A stretch of DNA of 63,812 nt from an uncultured Eubacterium sp. (GCA_910584345.1 CAJTZX010000015.1:1-63812), one strand, 5' to 3'; positions 16,561 through 25,429 are shown, numbered from the stretch's first letter. Notes: generated from the letters alone by a model not told the origin. A program made the numbers and translations.

Positions 16561-17588
16561 GCCTGCCATTTTGTCACCTGTTTTTTACGTTTCATTTCAT
16601 TCGCACGTTTTTTACGCTGTGCGGAATCCATCTGCTTTTTTTCATACTGTTCATATGCATTGACAATCTTTTGGACAAGCGGGTGCCGTACGACGTCTTT
16701 ACTGGAAAGCTCGCAAATACCGATATCTTCTACTTGCTTTAACACCTCCAGCGCAACATCCAGTCCAGACTTTGTATCCGAAGGAAGATCTTTTTGCGTC
16801 GCATCACCCGTTACAACTACTTTAGAACCAAATCCAATTCTTGTTAAAAACATTTTCATCTGAGCCGGAGTTGTATTCTGCGCCTCGTCCAAAATAATAA
16901 ATGAATGATCCAATGTGCGTCCGCGCATATAGGCAAGCGGAGCCACTTCAATCAGCCCTTTTTCCATATTTTTTAAAAATGTCTCCGCCCCCATGATCTG
17001 ATGAAGAGCATCATATAACGGACGTAAATACGGATCTACCTTACTTTGTAAATCACCTGGCAAAAACCCTAGCTTTTCTCCCGCTTCAATCGCTGGCCTT
17101 GTCAGTATAATGCGTCCGGTTTCTTCTTTTTTGAATGACGCCACCGCCATAGCCATTGCCAGATATGTCTTTCCAGTACCTGCCGGCCCTGTGCCAAACA
17201 CAATCATACGGTTTTTGATTAAATCTACGTATTGTTTCTGCCCTAGTGTTTTGGGGCGGATTGGCTTGCCGTTTACCGTATAGCCAACACAGGAATCATC
17301 AATGTCTGCCAGTGTAGCCGTTTCATGTTCTTTGACGAGTGCAATTGCATAATCTACGTTTTGTTCCGTAATTGTATTTCCGCGTTCGGACAATTCCATC
17401 AGCTGTGTAATGACTTGTTTTGCAGATGAAATATGTGACGGTTCTCCTAAAATCCTGACTTGCTCATCTCTGCAGATTACCGTAACCTGCATATTTCTTT
17501 CAATGATCTTCATAAAAGCGTCAAACTGTCCAAATACATTTGCCATATGATCTGACGGCAGTTCCATGCATATCTCATTCAGACTCAT
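16557..17588 (-). CDS. phoH: PhoH family ATPase
   Basis: A 343-residue PhoH-like P-loop ATPase. Residues GPAGTGKTYLA form Walker A, SFIILDEAQN Walker B, followed by GSKVVVTGDATQKDLP and the basic C-terminal tail. The N-terminal part carries the KH-like segment seen in this family (VRILGEPSHISSAKQVI). PhoH proteins are linked to RNA metabolism and commonly sit beside ybeY, as here. It overlaps the end of yqfD by 14 nt and the HD-like gene by 4 nt, indicating translational coupling throughout the block. Confidence 0.95.
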   Translation of the reverse strand: MSLNEICMELPSDHMANVFGQFDAFMKIIERNMQVTVICRDEQVRILGEPSHISSAKQVITQLMELSERGNTITEQNVDYAIALVKEHETATLADIDDSCVGYTVNGKPIRPKTLGQKQYVDLIKNRMIVFGTGPAGTGKTYLAMAMAVASFKKEETGRIILTRPAIEAGEKLGFLPGDLQSKVDPYLRPLYDALHQIMGAETFLKNMEKGLIEVAPLAYMRGRTLDHSFIILDEAQNTTPAQMKMFLTRIGFGSKVVVTGDATQKDLPSDTKSGLDVALEVLKQVEDIGICELSSKDVVRHPLVQKIVNAYEQYEKKQMDSAQRKKRANEMKRKKQVTKWQA

Positions 17589-18849
17589 TTTCTACATTCC
17601 CTTCATCTCCCGTATCTTTCACTTGTACCGCATTTACAGCATATTGAAATGTATTTTCTAGCACTGTGATATTTCCAGATACGGTATATTTATTTTTTTC
17701 CGTTCTTATCATAACATGTTTTTCCAAAATGAGAACACCTTTTTGTGTCAATTTTTCTAAAAATTCCGTTAAATGAAGCGCGGCCTGCTGTTTTGCCTCT
17801 TTTTTGGTATAAACAGACTTCACTTCTTCATATTCTTCATACGTGCGGGACACGAAATAAACAGGAAGATAAAATGAGTCGCACAAGCGAACCTGCGTTC
17901 GCATATCCATCACCGTATACTGCTCATAACCGGTCTTTTTCCATGGAAGCTGCACGTACGTATCTCCAAAACTTATTCCATAACGCTTTTGCGACCGTCC
18001 GCTGTATTTTTTCAAGGTATGCTTTGCAGGAAAACGATCTTTGTACGCATATTCTGTTTTCAGCTGAATATCTGCATCTGCCGTACAATACTGATAATCG
18101 GTCAGCGTCCCGCTGTCATCGTAAATCGGCAGCGCACCGGAAACAAGGACATCCCCCTTTTTTACCTCATCTCCCTGCTGTACATTTGGCGTTCCCTTGC
18201 GCACAAAAATACTTTCAATCGTCCCGTCGTGCAGAGCCAGCAGATCATATCCCTTTTGATCTTGCTCCTGAAATTCTTCCGGCAGCTTCGTACCGGATGG
18301 CTGTGATGATACGACTAAATTTTCCTGTACGTCAATGGTTAGGGTGGTACCTTCCCGTTTCACTGAAGTCCAGATAATACTTTGAAAACAACTTCTTATT
18401 TCCTCTTCTAATTTTGTACAGTCAATATCCGAAACAGGAGTCCCGTAAGAGCAGTTTTTTTCTTCCAAAAACTGCAGCAGACTGTCATCTGTAACACTGT
18501 CATTGCCATTAATTTGAATTTTCCAGATAAATCGTGACAATGTATACAAAATAAGCATGCATACAAAAATGCTAAAAAACAAGATCTTGCGTTTCCGATA
18601 ACGGAAGAAAAAAAATGGAACCCCATTTTTCTTACTGATTTTTACATGCGTACCGGATTTTCGAAGCAGCGGCTTTAAGCTGCGAAAGCCGTCTACGGAT
18701 ATATGGAAATAATAAACGTCCCCTTCCTGACGCAGATCCCAGATTAGGATATTATGGTTGCTGCAAAGATTTAAAAATCGCTCGGGTGCATACCCCCACA
18801 ACGCAACTTCTACATAGCCGCGAAAATATTTGATCAGACGTAACAGCAT
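17575..18849 (-). CDS. yqfD: sporulation protein YqfD
   Basis: A 424-residue single-pass membrane protein of the YqfD family, made in the mother cell during sporulation in Bacillus. The N-terminal MLLRLIKYFRGYVEV and GYAPERFLNLC are typical, one membrane segment (IFVCMLILYTLSRFI) follows near residue 100, and a long extracytoplasmic part contains IDVQENLV and VRKGTPNVQQGDEVKKGDVL. It ends overlapping phoH by 14 nt and lies 8 nt after yqfC, as in many spore formers. Confidence 0.92.
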   Translation of the reverse strand: MLLRLIKYFRGYVEVALWGYAPERFLNLCSNHNILIWDLRQEGDVYYFHISVDGFRSLKPLLRKSGTHVKISKKNGVPFFFFRYRKRKILFFSIFVCMLILYTLSRFIWKIQINGNDSVTDDSLLQFLEEKNCSYGTPVSDIDCTKLEEEIRSCFQSIIWTSVKREGTTLTIDVQENLVVSSQPSGTKLPEEFQEQDQKGYDLLALHDGTIESIFVRKGTPNVQQGDEVKKGDVLVSGALPIYDDSGTLTDYQYCTADADIQLKTEYAYKDRFPAKHTLKKYSGRSQKRYGISFGDTYVQLPWKKTGYEQYTVMDMRTQVRLCDSFYLPVYFVSRTYEEYEEVKSVYTKKEAKQQAALHLTEFLEKLTQKGVLILEKHVMIRTEKNKYTVSGNITVLENTFQYAVNAVQVKDTGDEGNVENESE

Positions 18850-18857
18850 CGTACACC

Positions 18858-19145
18858 TCAGTTTTCATAAATAATCTGTTCAATCAGACCTTTGATCTTC
18901 ATTTCTTCGTTGGTGTAATATTCAATCTGAAGTCTTTTTCCAACTACAAGAATTCTGCAATCTTTCGCCTGGATACGGATATGCTCGTCTTTATATTCCA
19001 AAATCCCGCGGTAATTCTCGATCAGCAGTTCATTTTGACCTGTGACCGACAAAAGTACGCTTCCATAAGCCAAATCCGGTGGAAGGTCAAATGCCCTTAC
19101 AACATTTTCTTTTAATTCGCTTGAGAAAATTCCTCGTTTTTTCAT
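18858..19145 (-). CDS. yqfC: sporulation protein YqfC
   Basis: A 95-residue protein of the YqfC family (YabP-like fold). It begins MKKRGIFSSELKENVV, contains RAFDLPPDLAYGSVLLSVTG and ends GLIEQIIYEN. It is the first gene of the yqfCD-phoH-HD-ybeY block and sits behind a promoter that resembles a sigma-E site, matching its mother-cell expression in Bacillus. Confidence 0.93.
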   Translation of the reverse strand: MKKRGIFSSELKENVVRAFDLPPDLAYGSVLLSVTGQNELLIENYRGILEYKDEHIRIQAKDCRILVVGKRLQIEYYTNEEMKIKGLIEQIIYEN

Positions 19146-19179
19146 AACAGCGGCAATATCCGGTTATAATATTGATTCT

Positions 19180-19206
19180 ATTGTATGCGGCATTTTGGTC
19201 TCATAT
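19180..19206 (-). promoter_or_regulatory. sigma-E-like promoter for yqfC
   Basis: On the minus strand CATACAAT (19187-19180) matches the sigma-E -10 consensus CATACANT exactly, with ATATGA (19206-19201) 13 bases upstream as a plausible -35. It lies about 35 nt before the yqfC start. In Bacillus yqfCD is a sigma-E operon. Confidence 0.55.
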
Positions 19207-19261
19207 GTACATCTTTTTCAATTTTTATCTAATACTTTCCTTTGATCCTTCCTGTTTTTAC

Positions 19262-19750
19262 TTAATATCCAAAATTTCCTTCCAAAGATTCATCATTCTC
19301 AATCCAGTTTTTCACTTCAACCTCTCGGTATTCTTCATCTGTATCCCGGATAAATACATTTTTAATCCCTGCATTAATAATCAGACGCTTGCACATCGAA
19401 CAGCTGCTGGAGTTTTTAATGTACTCGCCGCTGTCTGCTTCGCGTCCAGATAAATACATCGTAGCGCCGATCATTTTTTCACGTTCGGCACTGATAATTG
19501 CATTTGCTTCTGCATGTACACTGCGACACAGCTCGTAACGTTCCCCTCTTGGAATATTCATCTGTTTGCGGATACAATATCCAAGATCAGTACAATTTTT
19601 TCTTCCTCTTGGCGCTCCCACATAACCGGTCGCAATAACCTCGTCATTTTTTACTATGACAGCTCCATAATGTCTGCGCAGACAGGTGCACCGCTTTGAT
19701 ACAACATCTGCAAGATCCAGATAATAGTTAATTTTGTCGCGTCTTGCCAC
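19262..19750 (-). CDS. comEB: ComEB-type dCMP deaminase family protein
   Basis: A 162-residue zinc deaminase of the dCMP deaminase/ComEB family, which makes dUMP from dCMP. The catalytic HAE is in SVHAEANAII and the second zinc half-site is CSMC (usual form PCxxC, here preceded by Ser). KRCTCLRRHYGAVIVKND and TGYVGAPRGRKNC match the family. The C-terminus is typical in length. It lies between yqfC and a NeuB-like gene with a hairpin on its upstream side, so it is probably transcribed separately. Confidence 0.9.
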   Translation of the reverse strand: MARRDKINYYLDLADVVSKRCTCLRRHYGAVIVKNDEVIATGYVGAPRGRKNCTDLGYCIRKQMNIPRGERYELCRSVHAEANAIISAEREKMIGATMYLSGREADSGEYIKNSSSCSMCKRLIINAGIKNVFIRDTDEEYREVEVKNWIENDESLEGNFGY

Positions 19751-19775
19751 TTGTGCCTCCTTTTTTACGTCAAAA

Positions 19776-19806
19776 CAAAGCTATACAGTATTTCTGTACA
19801 GCTTTG
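19776..19806 (-). terminator. rho-independent terminator after the NeuB-like gene
   Basis: CAAAGCTATACAG-TATTT-CTGTACAGCTTTG, a 13-bp stem with one G-U or mismatch position and a 5-nt loop. On the minus strand it is followed by TTTTG. It lies 11 nt past the stop of the NeuB-like gene. Confidence 0.8.
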
Positions 19807-19817
19807 TCTGTTTTATG

Positions 19818-20642
19818 TCATCTTCTGCATCTTTTTCTTAATTCCAGTTCGGATTCTGAAAATATTTTCTCACCCGTTCCCATAATCTGCTCCGTCTCAC
19901 GAATATCTTTGACGAGTTTCCAAAGCTCCACTGGATCTACAGATGCCTTCTGTTCCGCTCCATATAATGTCTTATTCAGTGTAATATGCCGCTCCACAGA
20001 AGTCGCCCCCATAGCAACCGCACACGTACTGACAAGCGTGCCGATCTCATGTCCGCTGTAGCCGACTTTGCACTGATACCGGTCTCTCAGCGTATAGATC
20101 ATTCTTAAATTTGCATCCAGGCTTACCATCGGATACGTACTGATGCAATGCATCAGCTCAAATGGGCATTCATGTTTCTTAAATATCTCAACCGCATGAT
20201 CGATCTCTTCAAAGGTGCTCATACCTGTAGCTATAAACGTATAGCGTCCTTCTTCAGCGACCATTTCCAAGAGCGGTTCATTCGTCAGCATAGCAGATGC
20301 TATTTTATTATATTTATGGTCATACTGACGCAGAAAAAGCTGCGACGGGATATCATAGCTGGATGCGTACCATGCGATAGACTTTTGCTTACAATATGCG
20401 TCAATCACATCAAACTGCTCTTTTCCAAACTCTAGTCCTTCCACTTTTGCACGCCTTGTATGTCCCCACGGCGAATCTTCCAGTTCATCCAGAAATTCTT
20501 TTGTATAGGATTCTTCGATTGTCCGTTTGCGGAACTTTACTGCGTCGCATCCGGCTAAGACTGCTGTATCAATCAGTTTTTTTGCAAGCTCTACGTCTCC
20601 ATTATGATTAATACCTATTTCTGCTGTAATAAATGTACTCAT
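19818..20642 (-). CDS. NeuB-family sialic-acid-like synthase lacking the SAF domain
   Basis: A 274-residue TIM-barrel enzyme of the N-acetylneuraminate synthase family, which condenses phosphoenolpyruvate with an amino-sugar. Recognisable parts are ITAEIGINHNGD, DAVKFRKRT, ATGMST, KVGYSGHE and ERHITLNKTLYGAEQKAS. Sialate synthases usually run to about 340 residues because of a C-terminal SAF (antifreeze-like) domain; this one stops after ELELRKRCRR, where that domain would begin. The start at 20642 follows GAAAGGGGAG; a far longer in-frame reading from 20981 passes through a palindrome and is rejected. No cytidylyltransferase (NeuA) lies nearby, so the product is open. Confidence 0.82.
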   Translation of the reverse strand: MSTFITAEIGINHNGDVELAKKLIDTAVLAGCDAVKFRKRTIEESYTKEFLDELEDSPWGHTRRAKVEGLEFGKEQFDVIDAYCKQKSIAWYASSYDIPSQLFLRQYDHKYNKIASAMLTNEPLLEMVAEEGRYTFIATGMSTFEEIDHAVEIFKKHECPFELMHCISTYPMVSLDANLRMIYTLRDRYQCKVGYSGHEIGTLVSTCAVAMGATSVERHITLNKTLYGAEQKASVDPVELWKLVKDIRETEQIMGTGEKIFSESELELRKRCRR

Positions 20643-20757
20643 ACTTATCTCCCCTTTCGGAACGCTGTCTAAATCATGACCGGATGAAACGTTATTGTAT
20701 TGCTTGTAATCAATAACGATGAAACCGCCTTCGATTCCTGGCAGTGTGTTTTTATTT

Positions 20758-20786
20758 ATTATACTAAATAGAGACTTGTGTGTAAA
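20758..20786 (-). promoter_or_regulatory. sigma-A promoter for the NeuB-like gene
   Basis: TTTACA (20786-20781) and a perfect TATAAT (20763-20758), separated by 17 bp, on the minus strand. It would give a leader of about 110 nt before the start at 20642. Confidence 0.75.
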
Positions 20787-20874
20787 GTACCATAAGGGCG
20801 TTTCATTCATAATTTCAGAAAAGCAGACAATTTTTCTTCTTTTTATTCTCTCTAAAGCATTTTTCAAACACGCT

Positions 20875-21039
20875 CTAGTACATCGGTCACAAAATAACAC
20901 ATAGGTAGGCGCAGGATATTTTTTCGAGCGTGCATGGCAAAAACCGGAGGTGTACCGGGGTACATTGAGGATTTTTGCCATGTACGATCGGAAAAATAGA
21001 CAAGCATAACTATGGGTTATTTTGTGATCGATGTACTAG
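20875..21039. repeat. large imperfect palindrome, MITE-like
   Basis: A roughly 165-bp inverted repeat, starting CTAGTACATCG and ending CGATGTACTAG, centred on GTACC-GG-GGTAC near 20957. Shared arm blocks include TCACAAAATAAC, CATGGCAAAAA and GTAC near the centre. The arms differ at scattered positions and by at least one indel. It contains no transposase. It sits exactly at the stop of the Uma2 remnant, whose TAG is inside the outer CTAG. A non-autonomous mobile element is the most economical reading. Confidence 0.8.
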
Positions 21040-21590
21040 TCCACCCCTTCGAATATATCCCCTAATGTCATTCTAATATGTGGAAATGTTCTTAAAACAA
21101 TCTCTTGCTCCGCATTATAATCTTCTTCTGTTTTGTCTGCTTGAAACATATAATGCTGTTGCAAAACATAACGTCCGTTTTCCAGATAATATATTTCAAC
21201 TGACCCCTGCGGAGAAACAATCCAATATTCTTCTACTTCTGATTTTTCATAAATATCTTTTTTCTCTGTTTTATCTCTTTTTGCTGTTGTATGGCTTAAT
21301 GTTTCAACAATAAATTTAGGAACGCCATAATAGGATCCGCCCTTTAATTTTTTTCTATCACATACGATCATAATATCCGGACACAAATAATCATCATTTA
21401 TATCAGGTTGATATTTTAAATCCAAATTCTCCATAAATACAAGACACAAACTATTTTTTAAATTATTTCCTATGATTCTGTTTATATTATTATTTATAAT
21501 TCCATGTTTAAAATCTCACGATGGAGACATATCGTAAATGATACCATTTATTTTTTCATCTTTTTTACGCTCAAATTCTGCCAATCCCAT
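21036..21590 (-). pseudogene. Uma2-family PDDEXK protein with premature stop
   Basis: Reading from the ATG at 21590 (behind AGGAAGGGGTG) gives MGLAEFERKKDEKINGI, then IYDMSPS, a TGA at 21518-21516, and then continues in the same frame as DFKHGIINNNINR and on through the rest of a normal Uma2 protein: LCPDIMIVCD, KFIVETLS and YWIVSPQG. A Gly codon GGA mutated to TGA would explain it, giving the expected PSGDFKH. The full frame is about 184 codons, the normal length. The nuclease-like core is intact downstream, and a TTG at 21449 could in principle restart a shortened product. The family's function is unproven. Confidence 0.85.
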
Positions 21591-21655
21591 ATTCTCACAC
21601 CCCTTCCTGATAAAAATTAATAAGGAAAAATAATTTCGTGTATCAAATAGTTATT

Positions 21656-23458
21656 TTAACCTAATGATATATCCGGGCTTCTTTTGGTCTCTGCAATCGG
21701 AATCCCTGTTTTTTCCTTACCCGCATACTTACTCATACCCTTTTGGTTCAAATATCGTTTGATTTGTTCATCCGTTTCCCATATAACCAAATAATCATAC
21801 GCTTCTATCTGGTCTTGTTTCTCCTGAAATTCCTCCGCTGTGACGACAAGAATGTCATTTGACCAAAGTTCATATCTTGTCAGGTAAAAGAAATATCTGG
21901 CATCATCATCTGAGCCATTGCAGTAAATAAAACAAGAATCCCCTTCTTCCAAACCGTCTCTTTGAATCAATTCCTGCAATAAGTTTCGTTTTGTACCATC
22001 AAAATCCGGCGCCTGATAAAGCAGAGGCAGACGTTTCCGAACCTGCCATACAAGCACGGCAGAAAAAAGCGCCGCTGCCATAACTAGCATACGTACCTGA
22101 TACATGCCGCTGCTATGATGCATCTGGTTTGCCTGTATTTGTGCGAGAACCCTGGCAACATCTGTTATAACAACTACTGCGATTCCAAAAATAAAAATCA
22201 AAACAGAAAGCACATACCTGTCGTAACTAGCCAGCCTTGCAGATTCGCCCATCGGCATAGAAAATACGTACATTGCAAACAAAGATATCGTATAAACAGC
22301 CAGACATCCCCATGAAGACGCAAGCAGCACAACGATTGTTTTCATCATTTTTTGCCCGCGCAGCAATGTTGCCATCATAAGCAGAAATACCGTTAAAATC
22401 AGCATCATTTTCACTTCTAAATTATCGGGATTTAGAAATCTTTTTAAAATTTGAACCCCGATTCCTATCACATCGTCTGCTGTCTTTTTTGCCGCCATTT
22501 CTTCAAAATGCGCCAGATTCATCGAATGTTTCGACGACATGCCATCTGAAAACGCAAACGCCACATGCCGTTTCCATAAAAACATCGTAAAAAGCGGCGC
22601 GAACAGACCCGTACACAAAAAGCAAAGCTTCCTTCGTTTCAGCTCCTTGTTATAATAAACCGCATAAAAAAAGAGACATACCGCATAAAAAAAGATACCA
22701 CTGTTTTTAATATTGATAAGCAGTATCCAAATACCTGACGCATGATACAATGCTTTTTGTGAATTGTGCTTCTCTTCGTATATCATTGCAAAAGAAGCTA
22801 CGCCTGCCAGCGGCAGCAGCGTATCTACGCGCAGTTCATAAATACTGTTATTTACTGACAACGCCCAAATACTATAAAATACAAATACAAATGCAATATT
22901 CCAGTTCTTTTTTTGTATAAATACAGCCAGGCAAGATAAAAAACTGATCTGCATCAATAATTGTGCCCATAGCATACAGCCGTCCGCTGATCCTGTAACG
23001 AGGCAAATTCCATAAATAAATAACGAGCTTCCAAGCGGATAAGACTGAAACCGGATTACGGCATCTTCAAAATTCGGCATACGGTTTTCACGCAGCATGT
23101 CTTTGACAACAGTTGCCCAATGGCTGAAATTATCGTATTTCGTTATATGTGCTCCTTGTAAAATGCAGAAAAAAAACACAATAACGCATAAAAAAATACC
23201 ATAAAACAGTAAACTGCGCCTGTTCAGCCTATATTTTTCTTTCCATGACCATATGAGTAAAAAAACACCTCCTGCCCAAAGCAGCCATACCATATGCGGC
23301 AGCACATTCAGCAATCCGGCCAAAAACAGCAGATTGCTTGTCCATGCACAAAAAAGTGCCGGAGCAAATTCTATCCGAATCTGATATTTTTGATGAAAAA
23401 ACAAAAGATAGCCCGTCATCGAAAAAAGAATCAATGAAAAGCGCAGTATGAGTTCCAT
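21656..23458 (-). CDS. polytopic GT-C-like membrane protein
   Basis: A 600-residue protein with about 12 membrane segments and a soluble C-terminal region of about 120 residues. The motif AHITKYDNFSHWATVVKDML near residue 110 lies in an extracytoplasmic loop after TM3-4, as the acidic catalytic loop does in GT-C glycosyltransferases. The C-terminal part (FIYCNGSDDDARYFFYLT, VVTAEEF) is likely globular. It lies 26 nt downstream of a GT2-GtrA fusion, a common pairing for lipid-linked sugar transfer. Substrate unknown. Other polytopic envelope families cannot be excluded. Confidence 0.7.
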   Translation of the reverse strand: MELILRFSLILFSMTGYLLFFHQKYQIRIEFAPALFCAWTSNLLFLAGLLNVLPHMVWLLWAGGVFLLIWSWKEKYRLNRRSLLFYGIFLCVIVFFFCILQGAHITKYDNFSHWATVVKDMLRENRMPNFEDAVIRFQSYPLGSSLFIYGICLVTGSADGCMLWAQLLMQISFLSCLAVFIQKKNWNIAFVFVFYSIWALSVNNSIYELRVDTLLPLAGVASFAMIYEEKHNSQKALYHASGIWILLINIKNSGIFFYAVCLFFYAVYYNKELKRRKLCFLCTGLFAPLFTMFLWKRHVAFAFSDGMSSKHSMNLAHFEEMAAKKTADDVIGIGVQILKRFLNPDNLEVKMMLILTVFLLMMATLLRGQKMMKTIVVLLASSWGCLAVYTISLFAMYVFSMPMGESARLASYDRYVLSVLIFIFGIAVVVITDVARVLAQIQANQMHHSSGMYQVRMLVMAAALFSAVLVWQVRKRLPLLYQAPDFDGTKRNLLQELIQRDGLEEGDSCFIYCNGSDDDARYFFYLTRYELWSNDILVVTAEEFQEKQDQIEAYDYLVIWETDEQIKRYLNQKGMSKYAGKEKTGIPIAETKRSPDISLG

Positions 23459-23484
23459 AGCAGTAAGATCCTTTCTTGTCCATG

Positions 23485-24642
23485 TTACCCTTTTTTAAAC
23501 AACATCTGTTTCAGGCTAATGGTAAACATATGGCTGCTGCATTTCTTCTCTCGGAATACCCAGTTTTTCTGCACATAATAACTTGCTACAAAAAGAACCG
23601 TATCTACAAACAGCTTTACAGAAATTTCCGAAAAAGCAGTATGTCCGCAAATCAGCCATACAAGCTGCGCACTGCAGCATAATTGTACAGCGCATAACGC
23701 ATAGTATTTTTCCAGCGTACTTTTTGCATCCTTATGCTGTTTAAAAACGACGTTCTTATTTACCGTATAATTATACAGTGAAGATAAAATACGTGCACAT
23801 GCGGCGGCAATCCAGATTTTAGGACCCAGCGGCAAAAAGCCAAGCACTAAAATCAGCAAACTGTAAATACCATAATCCATAAAAAATGATGACAGAGAAG
23901 CAATCGCATACTTCAAAAACGTAGAAAAAATCTGCCCGTAGATTGCTATAGAATCTGCAATCGGCCGAAAATGCGTTTCTTTATTATCATCTACATAAAC
24001 GGTCTGTATTGGAATCTCTTTCATTGGCGTTTGTGTATGCAGCGCTTCAATAAGCATATTGGTCTCGTATTCAAATCGTTCGCCTGCTATCGTCAAATAA
24101 TCAGGAATCAGCTCATTTGGTATCGCACGCAGCCCGGTCTGTGTATCCGTTATCGCTTTTGCATGACGGTCAGAGTCTTCCTGCTTTGCACTACCAATCA
24201 GCAAACGTATCATTTCCCTTGTTACTTTATTGCCAAATCTGCTTTTAAACGGTACCGATGGATCGTCAAAATCTCTGACGCCAAGAATCAGTGATTTCTG
24301 ATACGAGGCCATTGCTTTGTCCAGCTGAATCACATCTGCAAGCGTATGCTGGCCATCTGCATCTACGGTAATAACACCGGCATAACAGTCTTGATATTTC
24401 TGACAATAATAATTAAATGCATCTTTTAAAGAACGCCCTTTTCCCATATTCACCGTATGTACCAAAAGATCACATTCCGGCCTGGAACAAATCGTATCAA
24501 ATAGTAACCCTGCTTTTGGGTTACTGCCATCGTTAACAAGTATAATTTTTGTAAATCCATTTGAAATGAAATCTTCAACATAAGAAATCAGTCGTTCATC
24601 TGGATTCAAAGATGGAATAATCAGTACAGAATTGCGTAACAT
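23485..24642 (-). CDS. GT2 glycosyltransferase - GtrA fusion
   Basis: A 385-residue protein with an N-terminal DPM1-like GT2 domain and a C-terminal GtrA domain. The GT2 half shows VLIIPSLNPDERLISYV, ILVNDGSN, VNMGKGRSLKDAFNYY and the DXD-type VDADGQHT. The GtrA half has four membrane segments from about residue 235, with GIYSLLILVLGFLP and SSLYNYTVNKNVVF. Such fusions charge polyprenyl phosphate with a sugar and move it across the membrane for GT-C enzymes; the downstream gene may be that GT-C partner. A ribosome site, GAGGAGTGATG, precedes the ATG. Confidence 0.9.
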   Translation of the reverse strand: MLRNSVLIIPSLNPDERLISYVEDFISNGFTKIILVNDGSNPKAGLLFDTICSRPECDLLVHTVNMGKGRSLKDAFNYYCQKYQDCYAGVITVDADGQHTLADVIQLDKAMASYQKSLILGVRDFDDPSVPFKSRFGNKVTREMIRLLIGSAKQEDSDRHAKAITDTQTGLRAIPNELIPDYLTIAGERFEYETNMLIEALHTQTPMKEIPIQTVYVDDNKETHFRPIADSIAIYGQIFSTFLKYAIASLSSFFMDYGIYSLLILVLGFLPLGPKIWIAAACARILSSLYNYTVNKNVVFKQHKDAKSTLEKYYALCAVQLCCSAQLVWLICGHTAFSEISVKLFVDTVLFVASYYVQKNWVFREKKCSSHMFTISLKQMLFKKG

Positions 24643-24699
24643 TTTACATCACTCCTCACATCTAAAAATCGTATTTTGTTATTTTGCAATTCATACTGT

Positions 24700-24728
24700 A
24701 TTTTAATCAAAATAAGGAATGATTACAA
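24700..24728 (-). promoter_or_regulatory. candidate sigma-A promoter
   Basis: TTGTAA (24728-24723), a 17-bp spacer and TAAAAT (24705-24700) on the minus strand, about 60 nt before the GT2-GtrA start. Confidence 0.5.
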
Positions 24729-24740
24729 GTTAGATCGTCC

Positions 24741-24772
24741 TAAAAATTTCTTAAGATTTTCTTAAGAGATTT
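24741..24772 (-). terminator. terminator after rlmH
   Basis: AAATTTCTTAAG-ATTTT-CTTAAGAGATTT, an 11-of-12-bp stem with a 5-nt loop. On the minus strand it runs into AATTTTTAG. It lies 12 nt beyond the rlmH stop. Confidence 0.6.
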
Positions 24773-24784
24773 TTCCTTTCTTCC

Positions 24785-25264
24785 TTACTTATGGTATGGT
24801 TCATGGTTCATAATACGATAGCTCCTGTAAATCTGTTCCAACAATATGACGCGCATAAGTTGATGTGGAAATGTCATTTTCGAAAAACTGAGTTTAAAAT
24901 CGGCCCTTTCTAACACCATATCAGCCAAGCCAAGCGATCCCCCGATTACAAACACTAGATGACTTGTGCCATAGACACCCTGCTGTCGTATTTTTTCAGA
25001 CAGCTCTAAAGAATCCATCATTGTTCCTTCGATAGCCAGAGCAATAACATATGCATCCGCTCGAATATGTTTCATCAATCGCTCCCCTTCCATCTCCCGT
25101 ATCTTTCTGTTTTCGGTTTCCGATGCTTCATCCGGCGTTTTTTCATCTGCCGTTTCTATGATTTCCAGCTTTGCGTACCGGCTCAGACGCTTTTGAAACT
25201 CAGCCACAGCGTTTCGGTAAAACGCTTCCTTTATTTTTCCAACTGTCAGAATTGTAATTTTCAT
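24785..25264 (-). CDS. rlmH: 23S rRNA pseudouridine-1915 N3-methyltransferase RlmH
   Basis: A 159-residue SPOUT methyltransferase that methylates pseudouridine 1915 of 23S rRNA. The knot motif is VFVIGGSLGLADMVL, followed by LSFSKMTFPHQLMRVILLEQ and the invariant ending HEPYHK. The length is canonical. The ATG at 25264 follows GGGGTGAAC; an in-frame ATG three codons upstream is less likely. Confidence 0.97.
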   Translation of the reverse strand: MKITILTVGKIKEAFYRNAVAEFQKRLSRYAKLEIIETADEKTPDEASETENRKIREMEGERLMKHIRADAYVIALAIEGTMMDSLELSEKIRQQGVYGTSHLVFVIGGSLGLADMVLERADFKLSFSKMTFPHQLMRVILLEQIYRSYRIMNHEPYHK

Positions 25265-25356
25265 GATGTTCACCCCTGTATGTTTGCGCGCAGTAACCGG
25301 CCGCGCATATGTTTTTGTTCTGTTTTCGAATTTACCATAGATTTTCGTTTGAAATG

Positions 25357-25365
25357 TGGTATAAT
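25357..25365 (+). promoter_or_regulatory. extended -10 promoter
   Basis: TGGTATAAT, a perfect extended -10 (TGnTATAAT) on the plus strand, about 65 nt before the zinc-ribbon gene. A -35 is poor, as is usual for extended -10 promoters. Confidence 0.65.
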
Positions 25366-25429
25366 AAATTCATCATATCGGATTTCGCTCCGAATGTACA
25401 GATAAAATATGATAAACAGGAGGAACACT

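Noticed and set aside
17745..18377. A 210-aa plus-strand ORF opposite yqfD
   Set aside because: It is antisense to a well-supported gene, has no ribosome site and no protein-like composition; a shadow.
20643..20981. In-frame extension of the NeuB-like protein to 20981
   Set aside because: It passes through half of the large palindrome and across a good promoter; the 20642 ATG has a strong ribosome site and matches the family's start.
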